A DNA stretch of 64,000 nucleotides from Bryobacteraceae bacterium (GTDB taxonomy: Bacteria; Acidobacteriota; Terriglobia; Bryobacterales; Bryobacteraceae). The stretch is from contig JAHCHE010000002.1 in the NCBI GenBank assembly GCA_026129905.1, positions 310,001 through 374,000 on the forward strand, in the 5' to 3' direction. A program made the translations under genes and the position numbers. This document shows, piece after piece, positions 8,113 through 17,256 of the stretch; the stretch's first letter is position 1; each line of letters opens with the position of its first letter. Under the pieces are notes generated by a model, which saw nothing but the letters and a program-made list of their open reading frames with translations, was not told where the DNA came from and made no database searches.

Positions 8113-9345
8113 ATGAATCGCCGCCGATTTTTCGAACGCTCCGCCGGCGCCGCGGTCCTGGCCGCATCCGGCGCCCACGCCGCCGACAAGCCGTCCATCG
8201 AGCAGTTTGACCAAGCCGCCGCCCAGCCCGTGTTGAAGCTGGACGCGCTCAAGTCGCCGGTCGTCATCGACTCGATCCGTCTGCTCAGGAAAGGCCGCGA
8301 CTACTTCGTTCACGTGCGGTCGAAGGACGGCGCGGAAGGCGTTTCCCTCGACAACGGCCGGGCGCAATACCTGAGTCCGATTCTCCGGCAACTCATCGTT
8401 CCGCACTTCATCGGCAAGGACGCCCGCGATCTGGAGAATCATCTCTGGCAGCTTTACCGCGACAACTACAAGCTCCAGGGGCTTGCCTTCTGGTCCCCGC
8501 AGGCGTGGGTGGAGTTCGCCATCCTGGACATGCTCGGCCGCGTCGCGAACAAGCCCATCGGCGACCTGCTCGGCGGCGTGATTCGCCGCGAGGTTCCGTT
8601 TTACGTCGCCAGCGGCCGACGCGACACGACGCCGCAGCAAGAAGTGGAATACCTCCGGAAGCTGATCGACGAAACCGGCGCCAAAGCGGTGAAGTACCGC
8701 ATCGGAGGCCGTATGAGCCGGAACGCCGACGCCATGCCGGGCCGTACTAAGGCGCTCATCCCGCTCACCCGCAAGGCGCTGGGCGACGCCATCGATCTGC
8801 ACGCCGATTCCAACAGCTCGTACGATCCTCCGCAAGCGATAGAGGTGGGCCGGATGCTCGAGGAGATCAAGGCGGTCTATTACGAGGAACCCTGCCCGTT
8901 CGATCACCTCGAGGACACGAAGAAGGTGGCCGACGCCCTCACGATTCCCGTCGCCGGCGGCGAGCAGGAGTTCAGCGAGCGCCGCTTCCGCTGGATGATC
9001 GCCAACCGCGGCGTCGACATCGTCCAGCCGGACCTGCACTACTACGGCGGCTTGATTCGCTCGATCCGCGTCGCGCGCATGGCAAAGCTGGCCGGCATGT
9101 CCACCACGGTCCACATCTCCGGCGGCTTCGGCTTTGTCTACATGCTCCACTTCGCCTCCTGCGTGCCGGACATCGGCAAGTACCAGGAGTTCAAGCAGGA
9201 AATGGCGCGCTACCGCGACTGGTTCAACCCGCCCCTTTCGAGCAAATCCGGTTCGCTGATTGTCCCCGAAGGACCGGGCGTGGGGATCGCCGATATTACC
9301 GCCGTGTTGAAAGGCGCCTCCGAAGCGCCGGTCTCCGACGGGTAA
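8113..9345 (+). CDS. Tat-exported mandelate racemase/muconate lactonizing enzyme family protein
   Basis: Member of the enolase superfamily, which abstracts a proton alpha to a carboxylate of a sugar acid or similar substrate. Residues 1-24 are a Tat leader (N-R-R-R-F-F then A-x-A). The barrel carries candidate general bases K194 (K-Y-R), metal ligands D232, E258/E259 (Y-Y-E-E-P) and E284 (A-G-G-E-Q), and a D307...H334 pair resembling the Asp-His dyad of mandelate racemase-type enzymes. Length (410 aa) is normal once the leader is subtracted. Secretion of an enolase-superfamily enzyme is unusual outside this kind of organism. It follows the serine hydrolase by 12 bases. The substrate cannot be told from sequence. 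Confidence 0.88.
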   Translation: MNRRRFFERSAGAAVLAASGAHAADKPSIEQFDQAAAQPVLKLDALKSPVVIDSIRLLRKGRDYFVHVRSKDGAEGVSLDNGRAQYLSPILRQLIVPHFIGKDARDLENHLWQLYRDNYKLQGLAFWSPQAWVEFAILDMLGRVANKPIGDLLGGVIRREVPFYVASGRRDTTPQQEVEYLRKLIDETGAKAVKYRIGGRMSRNADAMPGRTKALIPLTRKALGDAIDLHADSNSSYDPPQAIEVGRMLEEIKAVYYEEPCPFDHLEDTKKVADALTIPVAGGEQEFSERRFRWMIANRGVDIVQPDLHYYGGLIRSIRVARMAKLAGMSTTVHISGGFGFVYMLHFASCVPDIGKYQEFKQEMARYRDWFNPPLSSKSGSLIVPEGPGVGIADITAVLKGASEAPVSDG

Positions 9346-9848
9346 TGTGAGAGCCTGCCGGGGAGTCTCAGTCCGCTTCTGGAGGTTGTACATCCCGCGA
9401 GCGGTGTTGGTCTCAGATCAGAGGTGGGGCAAACCCCTTGTCGCCGCCGCACAACGAGGGCGATGGGTGTTCCAACAAAGGCCGTCGACGGCGCCGCGTC
9501 GGCGGCGAAAACCGCAGTCGCACCAACGTCCGGGGGACTTCTGGTCGCGCGCATGTTGACCCGGTAGATCGTAACCCGGGGGACCGCTCCCTCGCGGTCG
9601 CGGCTCGGAAAGAGGCTCGTACGGAGCCAGAGAGCGGTGCTCGCCAGGGCATGAATACGTGAGCGTATTTGAGCGGAACTACGGTGACGCAATCGGGAGG
9701 ACCGCGCGGTCGCCGAAAGAGCCTCGGCGCAGAGGCCGCAAACGTGAGTTCCTACGCCGGCGGCCGCCAATGGCGATAAAGGCGCTCGGGACGGGCCACG
9801 GAGGCGGCGTGGCGGTATCCGCGTGACGTCCAGAGGGCGGGTCCGAGC
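9346..9848. other. Gene-free region with decayed repeat-like DNA
   Basis: About 500 bases between a plus-strand gene end and a minus-strand gene end. No frame here looks coding. It contains small palindromes (GGGG-CAAA-CCCC near 9425; CCGCTCCCTCGCGG near 9588) and the motif GGAACTACGGTGACG at 9675-9689 that recurs, with one substitution, at 39412. The sequence looks like residue of dispersed intergenic repeats, not a promoter, because both flanking genes point into it. Confidence 0.5.
9675..9689 (+). repeat. Dispersed 15-mer GGAAYTACGGTGACG, copy 1
   Basis: GGAACTACGGTGACG. The second copy at 39412-39426 has T in place of C at the fifth base. Both copies sit in non-coding DNA downstream of a plus-strand gene. 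Confidence 0.55.
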
Positions 9849-10634
9849 CTACTTGCGCCGCTCGTCGGCGTGATTCAGCTCTTCGGGGAAGACGACGTAG
9901 CCTTCCGGCGGCGGGAACATGGAATGCAGCAGTTCGAGCCTCCGGCGCAGGTGGCGGCTGGCGATCTGGCGGGGGCCCGTATCCACGTCGATGTCGCAGC
10001 AGATGCCGTGCAGGTAGAGGGTCAGCGTGTCGGCGAGCGCCTGGCGCGCGTAGCGTTCGAAGCCCTTCGTCCGGCGGCCGACGCGGCCCTGCCGGCGGAG
10101 CAGCGCCTGCTTGAGCTGCCAGCTCTGGTCGTCCACTTCGCCGTGGACGCCGCCGTTCAGCTCTTCGCGCAGCAGGGTCCGGAATTCCTCGAGCGGCCGG
10201 TCCGGGCAAAGCTCGGAAGCGATCTCCGCCACCAGGTGATAAAACCGGTAGTGGTAGTCGGCCACTTCCAGGTCCTTCACGGCGAGCACCAGCACCGCTT
10301 CGTCGTCCGTCACCAGCTTGGCGCTCCAGATCTGCGACTTCTCGTCCGGCTTCTCGAATGAGACCAGCGCGCCCGATTTGTGCGTCTGCGCCGTCCGGTT
10401 GCCCGCGCGCTCGAGGTACGGGACGAGGAACACGCTCGCCGCCGGAAGCGAGGAGGCCAAGCCGGGCGGGAGCGCCGCAACGGGCTCCTCCAGGTACTCC
10501 TTGACGTCGTCTTCCGTCATCGGCAGCGCCGTGAAGAAATAAGAGAACCGGTTGCTGAGCGGGATCATCTGGCTGCGCATCTGCTGCGCAAACGCTTCCA
10601 CGCTCACTTTGCCTTGGTCGGAATGAAGGGACAT
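9849..10634 (-). CDS. Hypothetical protein, 261 aa, divergent from korA
   Basis: Not a family I recognise. The protein is soluble, with no leader or membrane segment. Its middle is rich in acidic and aromatic residues (V-A-D-Y-H-Y-R-F-Y-H-L-V-A-E around 155). The last 90 residues are strongly helical and basic, including a run of paired arginines (L-R-R-R-L-E-L) and one C-C pair in L-H-G-I-C-C-D-I-D. The C terminus has a P-P-P-E-G-Y segment. ATG at 10634 follows a weak AT-rich stretch. It is transcribed away from the korAB operon, about 130 bases apart, so a shared control region is possible. No function is proposed. Confidence 0.72.
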   Translation of the reverse strand: MSLHSDQGKVSVEAFAQQMRSQMIPLSNRFSYFFTALPMTEDDVKEYLEEPVAALPPGLASSLPAASVFLVPYLERAGNRTAQTHKSGALVSFEKPDEKSQIWSAKLVTDDEAVLVLAVKDLEVADYHYRFYHLVAEIASELCPDRPLEEFRTLLREELNGGVHGEVDDQSWQLKQALLRRQGRVGRRTKGFERYARQALADTLTLYLHGICCDIDVDTGPRQIASRHLRRRLELLHSMFPPPEGYVVFPEELNHADERRK

Positions 10635-10710
10635 CGAGAGGGCTGCACCTTCGATTATTCCACTAAATCGCAGCTCCGCTCAACCCGGCAGGCGGCGCGC
10701 GGCGTTCAAG

Positions 10711-10716
10711 TATAAT
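10711..10716 (+). promoter_or_regulatory. -10 box (TATAAT) for korAB
   Basis: Perfect TATAAT, 46 bases upstream of the chosen korA start. No good -35 hexamer is seen 16-18 bases upstream. An in-frame ATG at 10715 overlaps this box and is therefore unlikely to be the start. Confidence 0.5.
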
Positions 10717-10762
10717 GTTTGGGAAGAGGGGCCGTCACCCTCCCATCACAACCAAAACACGC

Positions 10763-12607
10763 ATGTCGACTATTGAAATAAGCCCTAGTCCCGCCGACGA
10801 AGGCATCGCGCAGCAGCAGGTCGTCAACGATTTCAGCATCCAGGTGGCGACCGTCAACGGCTCCGGCAGCCAGACGGCGAACCTGGTGCTGATGCGGTCG
10901 ATCTTCCAGATGGGGATTCCCGTCTCGGGCAAGAACCTGTTTCCGTCCAACATCCAGGGCCTGCCCACGTGGTTCACGATCCGGGCCAGCAAGCACGGTT
11001 ACACCGCCCGGAAGAAGGAGATCGACTTTCTCGTGGCCATGAACACGGAAACGGCCAACGAGGACGTGATGAATCTCGAAAGCGGCGCGGCCGTGGTTTA
11101 CGACGAACCGCTGAAGCTGAACCAGTTACGCTCCGACCTGCACTTCTATCCGGTTCCGTTCGACAAGCTGGTGGCGCCGGTCTGCCCGCAGCCCAAGCTC
11201 CGCAAGCTGGTCCGGAACATGATCTACGACGGCGTGGTGGGCCGTCTGCTGGGCATCGATCTCGAGGAGATCCGCAAGGCGCTGTTCAAGCAGTTCGGCG
11301 CGCGCAAAGTGAAGGCCGCGGAGCTGAACTGGGGCGCGGTGCTCGCGGGCGCCGAGTTCACGGACAAGAACCTGCGCAAGAGCGATCCGTGCCGCGTCGA
11401 GCGCATGAACGCCACCGCCGGCAAGATCATCATCGACGGCAATGCAGCCAGCGCGCTGGGCGCGGTGTTCGCGGGCGTCACGGTGGTCACCTGGTATCCG
11501 ATCACGCCATCCTCCTCGCTGGTGGAAACGATGATCGATTATTTGCGGCGGCTGAGGATCGATAAGGAGACCGGCAAGCCGACCTACGCGGTAGTGCAAG
11601 CCGAGGACGAACTCGCCGCCGTCGGCATGGTTATCGGCGCCGGCTGGGCGGGGGCGCGCGCCATGACCGCCACCGCCGGACCGGGCATCTCGCTGATGTC
11701 GGAATTCGTCGGCTTGGGCTACTACGTCGAGACCCCGGCGGTGATTGTCGACGTGCAGCGCGTGGGGCCGTCCACCGGCCTTCCGACGCGCACGCAGCAG
11801 GGCGACATGCTGGCGACCGCCGTACTTTCCCACGGCGACACGCGCCATCCCATGCTGATCCCCTGCAACCCGAAAGAGTGCTTCTCCATGGCCAGCGAAG
11901 CGTTCGAGCTGGCGGAGCAGTTCCAGACGCCCGTGTTCATCATGAGCGACCTGGACCTGGGCATGAACAACTGGATGTCGGATCCGTTCGACTATCCGAC
12001 CGAGCCCATCTGCCGGGGAAAGGTGCTTTCGGCCGAGGACCTGGACCGGTTGGGCGGTTTCGCGCGCTACAAAGACGTGGACGGCGACGGCGTCGGCTAC
12101 CGCACGCTGCCCGGTACCCGTCACCCGGCGGCCGCCTACTTCGCCCGCGGCAGCGGCCACAACGAGCGCGCGCAGTACAGCGAACGGCCCGACGATTACG
12201 TCAACAACATGGACCGGCTGGCGCGCAAGTTCGAAACGATGCGGCGGTTCGTTCCCAAGCCGGAAACCGAAATCAACGAGAGGGCCTCGATCGGGGTGAT
12301 CTGTTACGGCACGTCGCGCGAGGCGACGCTCGAAAGCCGGGACCAGTTGCGCAACGAGTACGGCGTCGAGACCAGCTACCAGCGGCTGCGCTCCTATCCG
12401 TTCACTCCCGAGATGACGGAGTTTCTGGAGCGGCACGCGCGCGTTTACGTGATCGAGCAGAACCGCGACGCGCAGATGCTCCAACTGATGCGCATGGAGC
12501 TGTCGCCGGAGCTGATCGGGAAGCTCCGCAGCGTGCGGTACTACGGCGGGCTGCCCATCGACGCCCGCACCATTACCGACGAGATCGTTCTTCAGGAGGG
12601 TTTGTGA
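10763..12607 (+). CDS. korA: 2-oxoacid:ferredoxin oxidoreductase, fused gamma-alpha subunit
   Basis: Part of a thiamin- and ferredoxin-dependent enzyme that interconverts a 2-oxoacid (2-oxoglutarate or pyruvate class) and its acyl-CoA. The first 190 residues are the gamma-type domain (V-N-G-S-G-S-Q-T-A-N near 35, G-I-P-V-S-G-K-N-L-F-P-S-N). The alpha domain follows, with W-Y-P-I-T-P-S-S-S-L-V-E, G-A-G-W-A-G-A-R-A-M-T-A-T-A-G-P-G, and T-G-L-P-T-R-T-Q-Q-G-D. The start at 10763 is chosen because the earlier ATG at 10715 lies in the promoter box. Length (614 aa) is right for the fused form. korB overlaps its stop. Whether the substrate is 2-oxoglutarate is inferred from subunit layout. Confidence 0.92.
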   Translation: MSTIEISPSPADEGIAQQQVVNDFSIQVATVNGSGSQTANLVLMRSIFQMGIPVSGKNLFPSNIQGLPTWFTIRASKHGYTARKKEIDFLVAMNTETANEDVMNLESGAAVVYDEPLKLNQLRSDLHFYPVPFDKLVAPVCPQPKLRKLVRNMIYDGVVGRLLGIDLEEIRKALFKQFGARKVKAAELNWGAVLAGAEFTDKNLRKSDPCRVERMNATAGKIIIDGNAASALGAVFAGVTVVTWYPITPSSSLVETMIDYLRRLRIDKETGKPTYAVVQAEDELAAVGMVIGAGWAGARAMTATAGPGISLMSEFVGLGYYVETPAVIVDVQRVGPSTGLPTRTQQGDMLATAVLSHGDTRHPMLIPCNPKECFSMASEAFELAEQFQTPVFIMSDLDLGMNNWMSDPFDYPTEPICRGKVLSAEDLDRLGGFARYKDVDGDGVGYRTLPGTRHPAAAYFARGSGHNERAQYSERPDDYVNNMDRLARKFETMRRFVPKPETEINERASIGVICYGTSREATLESRDQLRNEYGVETSYQRLRSYPFTPEMTEFLERHARVYVIEQNRDAQMLQLMRMELSPELIGKLRSVRYYGGLPIDARTITDEIVLQEGL

Positions 12608-13653
12608 GTACGACGGTAGCGCCCCCGCCCAAGCGGCCGAATGTGAACCGCATCGGCCTGGAGGTTGCCAACTACAAGGGGGGCAAAACAACGCTGTGCG
12701 CCGGCTGCGGCCACAATGCCATCTCGCAGCGGATCATCGAATGCTTCTACGAGATGGGCGTGGCGCCCTGGAGCGTGGCCAAGTTCTCGGGCATCGGCTG
12801 CTCGTCGAAGTCGCCGGCCTATTTTCTGAACCAGGCGCACGGCTTCAACGGCGTGCACGGACGCGCGCCGGCCCTGAGCACCGGCGCGGTTCTGGCCAAC
12901 CATCACATGATCGGGATCGTGACGTCGGGCGACGGCGACACGGCGTCCATCGGACTGGGCAATTTCATGCACATGCTGCGCCGGAACGTGCCGATGATCT
13001 ACATCATCGAGAACAACGGCGTCTACGGACTGACGAAGGGGCAGTTCTCGGCGACGGCCGATCTGGGCTCGACGCTGAAATCCGGCGCGCCGAACGATCT
13101 GCCCCCGATCGACTGCTGCCTGATGGCGATCGAGATGGGCGCGTCCCTGGTGGCCCGCTCGTTTTCCGGCGACAAAGACCAGGTGGGCAAGGTGCTCAAG
13201 GCGGCCATCGCTCACCGCGGGCTATCGCTGCTCGACATCATCTCGCCCTGCACTACGTTCAACGATCACGAAGGCTCCACCAAGAGCTACGCCTACATGA
13301 AGGAGCACGACCTGCCGCTGCACGAACTCGACTTCGTGCCTTTCTTCGAGGACATCCAGGTGGAGATCCCCGAGGGCGCGTTGCGCGAGGTGGAACTGCA
13401 CGACGGCTCGAAACTGCGCCTGAAGAAGCTGGACCGCGATTACGACCCGACGGACAAGTTCGGCGCCATGGGCGCGATTCACGAATCGAACGCAAAGGGC
13501 GAGGTGCTGACCGGGATCATCTACGTCGAGGCCGCGAAGAAGACCTTCGCCGATATGCTGAACCTGGGAGACGAGCCGCTGGCCACGCTGCCCGAATCGA
13601 GGACCCGCCCGCCGCGGGAAGCCCTCGAGCAGATCATGGAAGAACTTCGCTGA
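12604..13653 (+). CDS. korB: 2-oxoacid:ferredoxin oxidoreductase, beta subunit
   Basis: Thiamin diphosphate and iron-sulfur binding partner of KorA. Visible are C32-A-G-C35 and C66 in G-I-G-C-S-S, three of the cluster cysteines, and the TPP motif G109-D-G followed by N-F-M and a second N-N. The start is GTG at 12604, overlapping the korA TGA by four bases (GTGA) and preceded by a good Shine-Dalgarno (AGGAGGG) inside korA. At 349 aa it is slightly long, with a charged C-terminal tail (residues 270-349). A fourth cluster cysteine is expected at C-T-T-F after S-P (S-P-C-T-T-F-N), which is present. Confidence 0.93.
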   Translation: MSTTVAPPPKRPNVNRIGLEVANYKGGKTTLCAGCGHNAISQRIIECFYEMGVAPWSVAKFSGIGCSSKSPAYFLNQAHGFNGVHGRAPALSTGAVLANHHMIGIVTSGDGDTASIGLGNFMHMLRRNVPMIYIIENNGVYGLTKGQFSATADLGSTLKSGAPNDLPPIDCCLMAIEMGASLVARSFSGDKDQVGKVLKAAIAHRGLSLLDIISPCTTFNDHEGSTKSYAYMKEHDLPLHELDFVPFFEDIQVEIPEGALREVELHDGSKLRLKKLDRDYDPTDKFGAMGAIHESNAKGEVLTGIIYVEAAKKTFADMLNLGDEPLATLPESRTRPPREALEQIMEELR

Positions 13654-14444
13654 GCGGACCTGTCGCCCCGGTAGAAGCCGACTCTTTTCCTTACGACGGC
13701 CTTCGGATCGTCCTGGTCTCGCCGCGCAACCCGCTGAACATCGGCGCGGCCGCCCGCGCGATGAGCAATTTCGGCTTCACGCGGCTGCGGCTGGTGAACG
13801 CCTACGACGTCGCCTACCAGGAAGCTCGCTCGGCCGTTGGGGCATCGCCTATCCTCCAGGAGGCCCGAAACTTCGGCCTGCTGGCCGAGGCCATCGCCGA
13901 TTGCGGTCTCGTGGTGGGCGCGACATCGGTTGGTCATCGCGAACTGAAACACTCGCTGCGCCGGCTGGAGTACGGCGCCCGCGCACTGCGACAGCATCTG
14001 CGCGAGGGCCCCGCGGCGCTGCTGTTCGGCTCCGAGAAGTACGGGCTCAGCAACGAGGACCTAAGCTACTGCCACTGGCTGGTGCGGATCCCGGCGCGGC
14101 GCGACCGCGGTTCCATGAACCTTGGGCAGGCGGTGGCGGTCTGTCTCTACGAGTTCGTGCGCAGCTCCGCGGCGGCTTCGGCCCGGCCGGCCCGCCCCAC
14201 GCCCGCACCGGGCGGAGACCTCGACCGCCTGACGGAATCCTGGCTGGAAGCGCTCACGGAAAGCGGCTACGTCAACCCGGTAACTTCCCACTCCACCCGG
14301 CTGAAGCTGCGCCGCCTCTTCCGCCGTCTGCGCATGGGCGCCGAGGACTGCGAACTCATGCTGGGCATGCTCCGCCAGATTCAATGGAAGCTGGAATCGG
14401 CCCGCGGCGAGCCGGCTTCGCGCGACGCCGAGCCGCGCAGGTGA
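13650..14444 (+). CDS. TrmJ/SpoU-like RNA 2'-O-methyltransferase, CTG start proposed
   Basis: SPOUT-class AdoMet-dependent ribose methyltransferase of tRNA or rRNA. All three knot motifs are present: S-P-R-N-P-L-N-I-G-A-A-A-R-A-M-S-N-F-G near the N terminus, L-L-F-G-S-E-K-Y-G-L-S-N in the middle, and G-S-M-N-L-G-Q-A-V-A-V near residue 150. A helical tail follows, as in TrmJ (264 aa, slightly long). No ATG, GTG or TTG lies in frame between the end of korB and the first conserved strand. CTG at 13650 overlaps the korB stop (CTGA) and gives a sensible N terminus. Translation is therefore likely coupled to korB. TrmJ (position 32 of tRNA) is the most likely subtype, not proven. Confidence 0.82.
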   Translation: MSGPVAPVEADSFPYDGLRIVLVSPRNPLNIGAAARAMSNFGFTRLRLVNAYDVAYQEARSAVGASPILQEARNFGLLAEAIADCGLVVGATSVGHRELKHSLRRLEYGARALRQHLREGPAALLFGSEKYGLSNEDLSYCHWLVRIPARRDRGSMNLGQAVAVCLYEFVRSSAAASARPARPTPAPGGDLDRLTESWLEALTESGYVNPVTSHSTRLKLRRLFRRLRMGAEDCELMLGMLRQIQWKLESARGEPASRDAEPRR

Positions 14445-14655
14445 ACCGAGTTGAAAACGGCCGGTGCGAAAACCTCAAGAGGTAAGCGGCCCGTTGTGCT
14501 GCCGGTAAAGGGGAAGGCTGCGAGGTAGATGTGCTCCATATTCGGCACGGCGCTCGTCAGAAGTTCAAGCGCGCAGGATCTTAAGTGACCAACGCCTCGC
14601 TCTTCGGTCAGCCGTGCGGATCGCTCCGGGCTGTCAGCGGACGCGCGGCGCTCGT

Positions 14656-14661
14656 TACAAT
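14656..14661 (+). promoter_or_regulatory. -10 box (TACAAT) for the ABC exporter operon
   Basis: TACAAT ends eight bases before ATG 14670. A CTGTCA at 14631-14636 is a possible -35 with a 19-base spacer. GGGAG touches the ATG too closely to work as a Shine-Dalgarno, so a leaderless message is likely. Confidence 0.45.
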
Positions 14662-14669
14662 ACGGGAGT

Positions 14670-15614
14670 ATGGCTGCTCCCTCAAGCCAGCCATCCCTCT
14701 CGGTTCGGGGACTGCGAAAAGCTTACAAGGATGTGGTTGCCGTCGACGGCGTCGACCTGGAGGTGTACGCGGGCGAGTGCTTCGGACTGCTCGGGCCTAA
14801 TGGCGCCGGAAAAACCACCACGATCGAGATCTGCGAAGGGTTGCTCCCGCCCGACAGCGGAACGGTCGAGTTGTTTGGCCTCACCTGGAACGCTCACGCC
14901 CCGGCGCTGCGGCAGCGCCTCGGCGTCCAACTCCAGGAAACGCAGCTTTCCGAAAAACAGACCGTGGAAGAAACGATCCACATGTTTCGGAGCTTCTACC
15001 GCTCAGGTCTCGCGCCGGCCGAAGTGATCGCGATGGTGCAGCTTCGGGAAAAGCGCGCGGCTCGGGTGGGCAACCTTTCCGGAGGACAACGGCAGCGGCT
15101 GGCGGTGGCCTGCGCCCTGGTGGGCGATCCCGACCTCCTTTTCTTCGACGAGCCCACCACCGGCCTCGATCCCCAAGCGCGGCGGCAGCTTTGGGACCTG
15201 ATCGAACAACTGAAAACCGCGGGCCGCACCATCATTCTTACAACGCACTACATGGACGAGGCGGAAAAGCTGTGCGGACGGATCGCCATCATGGACTATG
15301 GGAGGGTGATTGCCCAGGGAACGCCGCGCGAGCTGATCGCCTCCATCGGCGTCGAGCATATGGTCGAGTTCGCCGTAGGCAATGGCGCGCCCCGTCCGGG
15401 CCTGGATGAGCTCGAGCGCCTCGACGGCGTCAAGGCCGCTCGCCTGGAGGACGGAACCTACCAGCTACAGGCGGCGGAACTGCACACCGCGGTGCCGGCG
15501 CTGCTGGCCGAACTCGACCGGCGGGGAGTTTCCGTGACGGAGCTTCGCACGCATTCCGCGACGCTCGAGGACGTTTTTGTAACGCTCACCGGGAGGCATC
15601 TGCGCGATGAATGA
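14670..15614 (+). CDS. ABC transporter ATP-binding protein
   Basis: ATPase of an ABC-2 type export system. Motifs in order: Walker A G-P-N-G-A-G-K-T-T (residues 44-52), Q-loop at V-Q-L-Q-E, signature L-S-G-G-Q-R-Q-R (near 135), Walker B D-L-L-F-F-D-E-P-T-T-G-L-D-P, and the switch histidine in T-T-H-Y. The 80-residue C-terminal extension is of the DUF4162 type seen in drug and daunorubicin exporters. ATG 14670 follows the promoter box directly. The permease gene overlaps the stop by eight bases, so the two are one unit. The exported substrate is unknown. Confidence 0.95.
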   Translation: MAAPSSQPSLSVRGLRKAYKDVVAVDGVDLEVYAGECFGLLGPNGAGKTTTIEICEGLLPPDSGTVELFGLTWNAHAPALRQRLGVQLQETQLSEKQTVEETIHMFRSFYRSGLAPAEVIAMVQLREKRAARVGNLSGGQRQRLAVACALVGDPDLLFFDEPTTGLDPQARRQLWDLIEQLKTAGRTIILTTHYMDEAEKLCGRIAIMDYGRVIAQGTPRELIASIGVEHMVEFAVGNGAPRPGLDELERLDGVKAARLEDGTYQLQAAELHTAVPALLAELDRRGVSVTELRTHSATLEDVFVTLTGRHLRDE

Positions 15615-16686
15615 GATTGCGGGCGCCGTCGCGTCGCGCGTCCGGATGGAGCGACGCCGCTTTTCGGAACGGTCGCTGGTGCAACTCACGCTGGTGCGTT
15701 ACCGGGAGTTCTGGCGCGAGCCGGAGGCCATCTTCTGGGTCTTCGTCTTTCCGATTCTGCTAGCCACCGGGCTGGGAATCGCTTTCCGCAATCGTCCGCC
15801 GGAAATGATGCGCATCGGCGTCTCGGACCGGCATCTGGCCGCCGCTCTCTCCGCGGATCCGAACCTGTCCGTGCAGGTGATGGATGCGAGCGCGGGCGGA
15901 GAAGCGTTGCGGCTGGGACGGATCGCCCTGTTCGCCGCGCCGGGCGCCGAAGGCGGCGTTACATTCCGCTACGACGACACGAATCCGGAAGCGCGGACGG
16001 CGCGAGTCCTGGCCGATCGCGCCGTCCAGAGGGCGGCGGGGGTTCGTGACGCCGTCCCCGTAGCCGCGGACGTTGTGCGGGAGCCGGGCAACCGCTACAT
16101 CGATTTTTTGATCCCCGGTCTGCTCGGGATGAACCTGATGGGCAGCGGCATCTGGGGCCTGGGATTCGCCATTGTCGACGCGCGCCGGAAGAAGCTGCTC
16201 AAGCGGCTCGTGGCCTCGCCCATGTCGCGTTCGGAATACCTGTTGTCGTTCGTGTTGTCGCGGATCTCGATGCTCTTTATCGAAGTGCTGGCGCTGGTGG
16301 GATTCGGCGTGCTGATTTTCGGAGTGCCGCTGCGCGGCCCCATCGGGGAACTCATGGCGCTCTGCCTTCTCGCCTCCCTCACGTTCAGCGCCCTCGGCCT
16401 CCTGATCGCCTGCCGCGCGCAAACCATCGAGGCGGCGTCGGGTCTCATGAATTTCGTCATGCTGCCGATGTGGGTTTTCTCCGGGGTGTTCTTCTCCTCG
16501 GAGCGATTCCCGGCGATGCTGCAACCGTTCATCCAGGCGCTGCCTCTCACGGCCGTAATCCGGGCGTTCCGGGGCAACATGCTGCAGGGCGAACACCTGG
16601 GCGCGATGAGCCTTCCCATCGCGGTCATGATCGCGTGGCTCGTAGGCTGCTTTTTCATCGCCCTCAAGCTGTTTCGCTGGCGCTGA
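15607..16686 (+). CDS. ABC-2 family permease
   Basis: Membrane partner of the preceding ATPase. Residues 1-60 carry a basic N terminus and a first membrane segment (A-I-F-W-V-F-V-F-P-I-L-L-A). A large soluble loop of about 120 residues follows, then five more membrane segments, the pattern of ABC2_membrane_3-like permeases. The conserved loop around S-P-M-S-R-S-E-Y-L sits before the second membrane segment group, as in the DrrB-type family. The ATG at 15607 overlaps the ATPase gene. A P-M-W-V-F-S-G-V-F-F motif near residue 290 is also typical of ABC-2 permeases. Confidence 0.9.
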   Translation: MNEIAGAVASRVRMERRRFSERSLVQLTLVRYREFWREPEAIFWVFVFPILLATGLGIAFRNRPPEMMRIGVSDRHLAAALSADPNLSVQVMDASAGGEALRLGRIALFAAPGAEGGVTFRYDDTNPEARTARVLADRAVQRAAGVRDAVPVAADVVREPGNRYIDFLIPGLLGMNLMGSGIWGLGFAIVDARRKKLLKRLVASPMSRSEYLLSFVLSRISMLFIEVLALVGFGVLIFGVPLRGPIGELMALCLLASLTFSALGLLIACRAQTIEAASGLMNFVMLPMWVFSGVFFSSERFPAMLQPFIQALPLTAVIRAFRGNMLQGEHLGAMSLPIAVMIAWLVGCFFIALKLFRWR

Positions 16687-16703
16687 GTTGTGAGACACGG
16701 CTG

Positions 16704-17219
16704 ATGGCCCGACTGGCGGAGGAGATACGTGAGGATCACCGGCCGCTGCTTGAGCGGCTAAAGGCTCAGGCCATCGACGTGAATCGCCTAGCGGAAGGGC
16801 TGACGGAGCAAGAGTTGTTGCGGCGCGTCGATCCCGACAGGTGGTCGCTGAAGGAATTGGCCTGCCATCTGATGGTCATTCAGGCCGTCTTCTCCCGGAG
16901 AGTAGCGGCGATGCTCGAGCAGGAAGATCCCATCCTGGCCTCCTACGATCCGGACGAAGACGCGGAGTTCGACCGCCTCAAAAAGCGACCGGCCGCCGCC
17001 ATACTAAGCCAGTTTCAAGCCGACCGCGCCGCTTTCATCCGGCTGCTGGACTCTCTCGGGGCGGCGCAATGGCGCCGCTCGGGGCAACATCCGGAATTCG
17101 ACCGGTACGACATTCGCTTCCTCGTCGAATACCTGCTTTACCACGAGGCGCATCACATCTACCAGATGTTCTGGCTGCGAAAGGACCTGGCGGCATTCGC
17201 GCTCGACGGTCGAGTCTGA
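16704..17219 (+). CDS. DinB_2 family putative metal-dependent protein
   Basis: A four-helix-bundle DinB-like protein of 171 residues. Three metal-binding histidines are recognisable: one in L-A-C-H-L-M-V (near residue 53), and two in Y-H-E-A-H-H-I-Y-Q-M near 153. W-S-L-K-E-L before the first histidine is the usual DinB_2 context. Members transfer small thiols or are of unknown activity. The frame continues upstream into the permease, but ATG 16704 begins the family-like sequence (L-A-E-E-I-R). It lies 17 bases after the permease stop, so it is likely on the exporter transcript. Confidence 0.85.
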   Translation: MARLAEEIREDHRPLLERLKAQAIDVNRLAEGLTEQELLRRVDPDRWSLKELACHLMVIQAVFSRRVAAMLEQEDPILASYDPDEDAEFDRLKKRPAAAILSQFQADRAAFIRLLDSLGAAQWRRSGQHPEFDRYDIRFLVEYLLYHEAHHIYQMFWLRKDLAAFALDGRV

Positions 17220-17256
17220 GAGAGCTCGCGGCGCCTCCGCTTCGGCTCACGGGCGT

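Noticed and set aside
10715-10762. ATG 10715 as start of korA
   Set aside because: It overlaps the TATAAT at 10711-10716, and the resulting extension (F-G-K-R-G-R-H-P-P) is not family-like.
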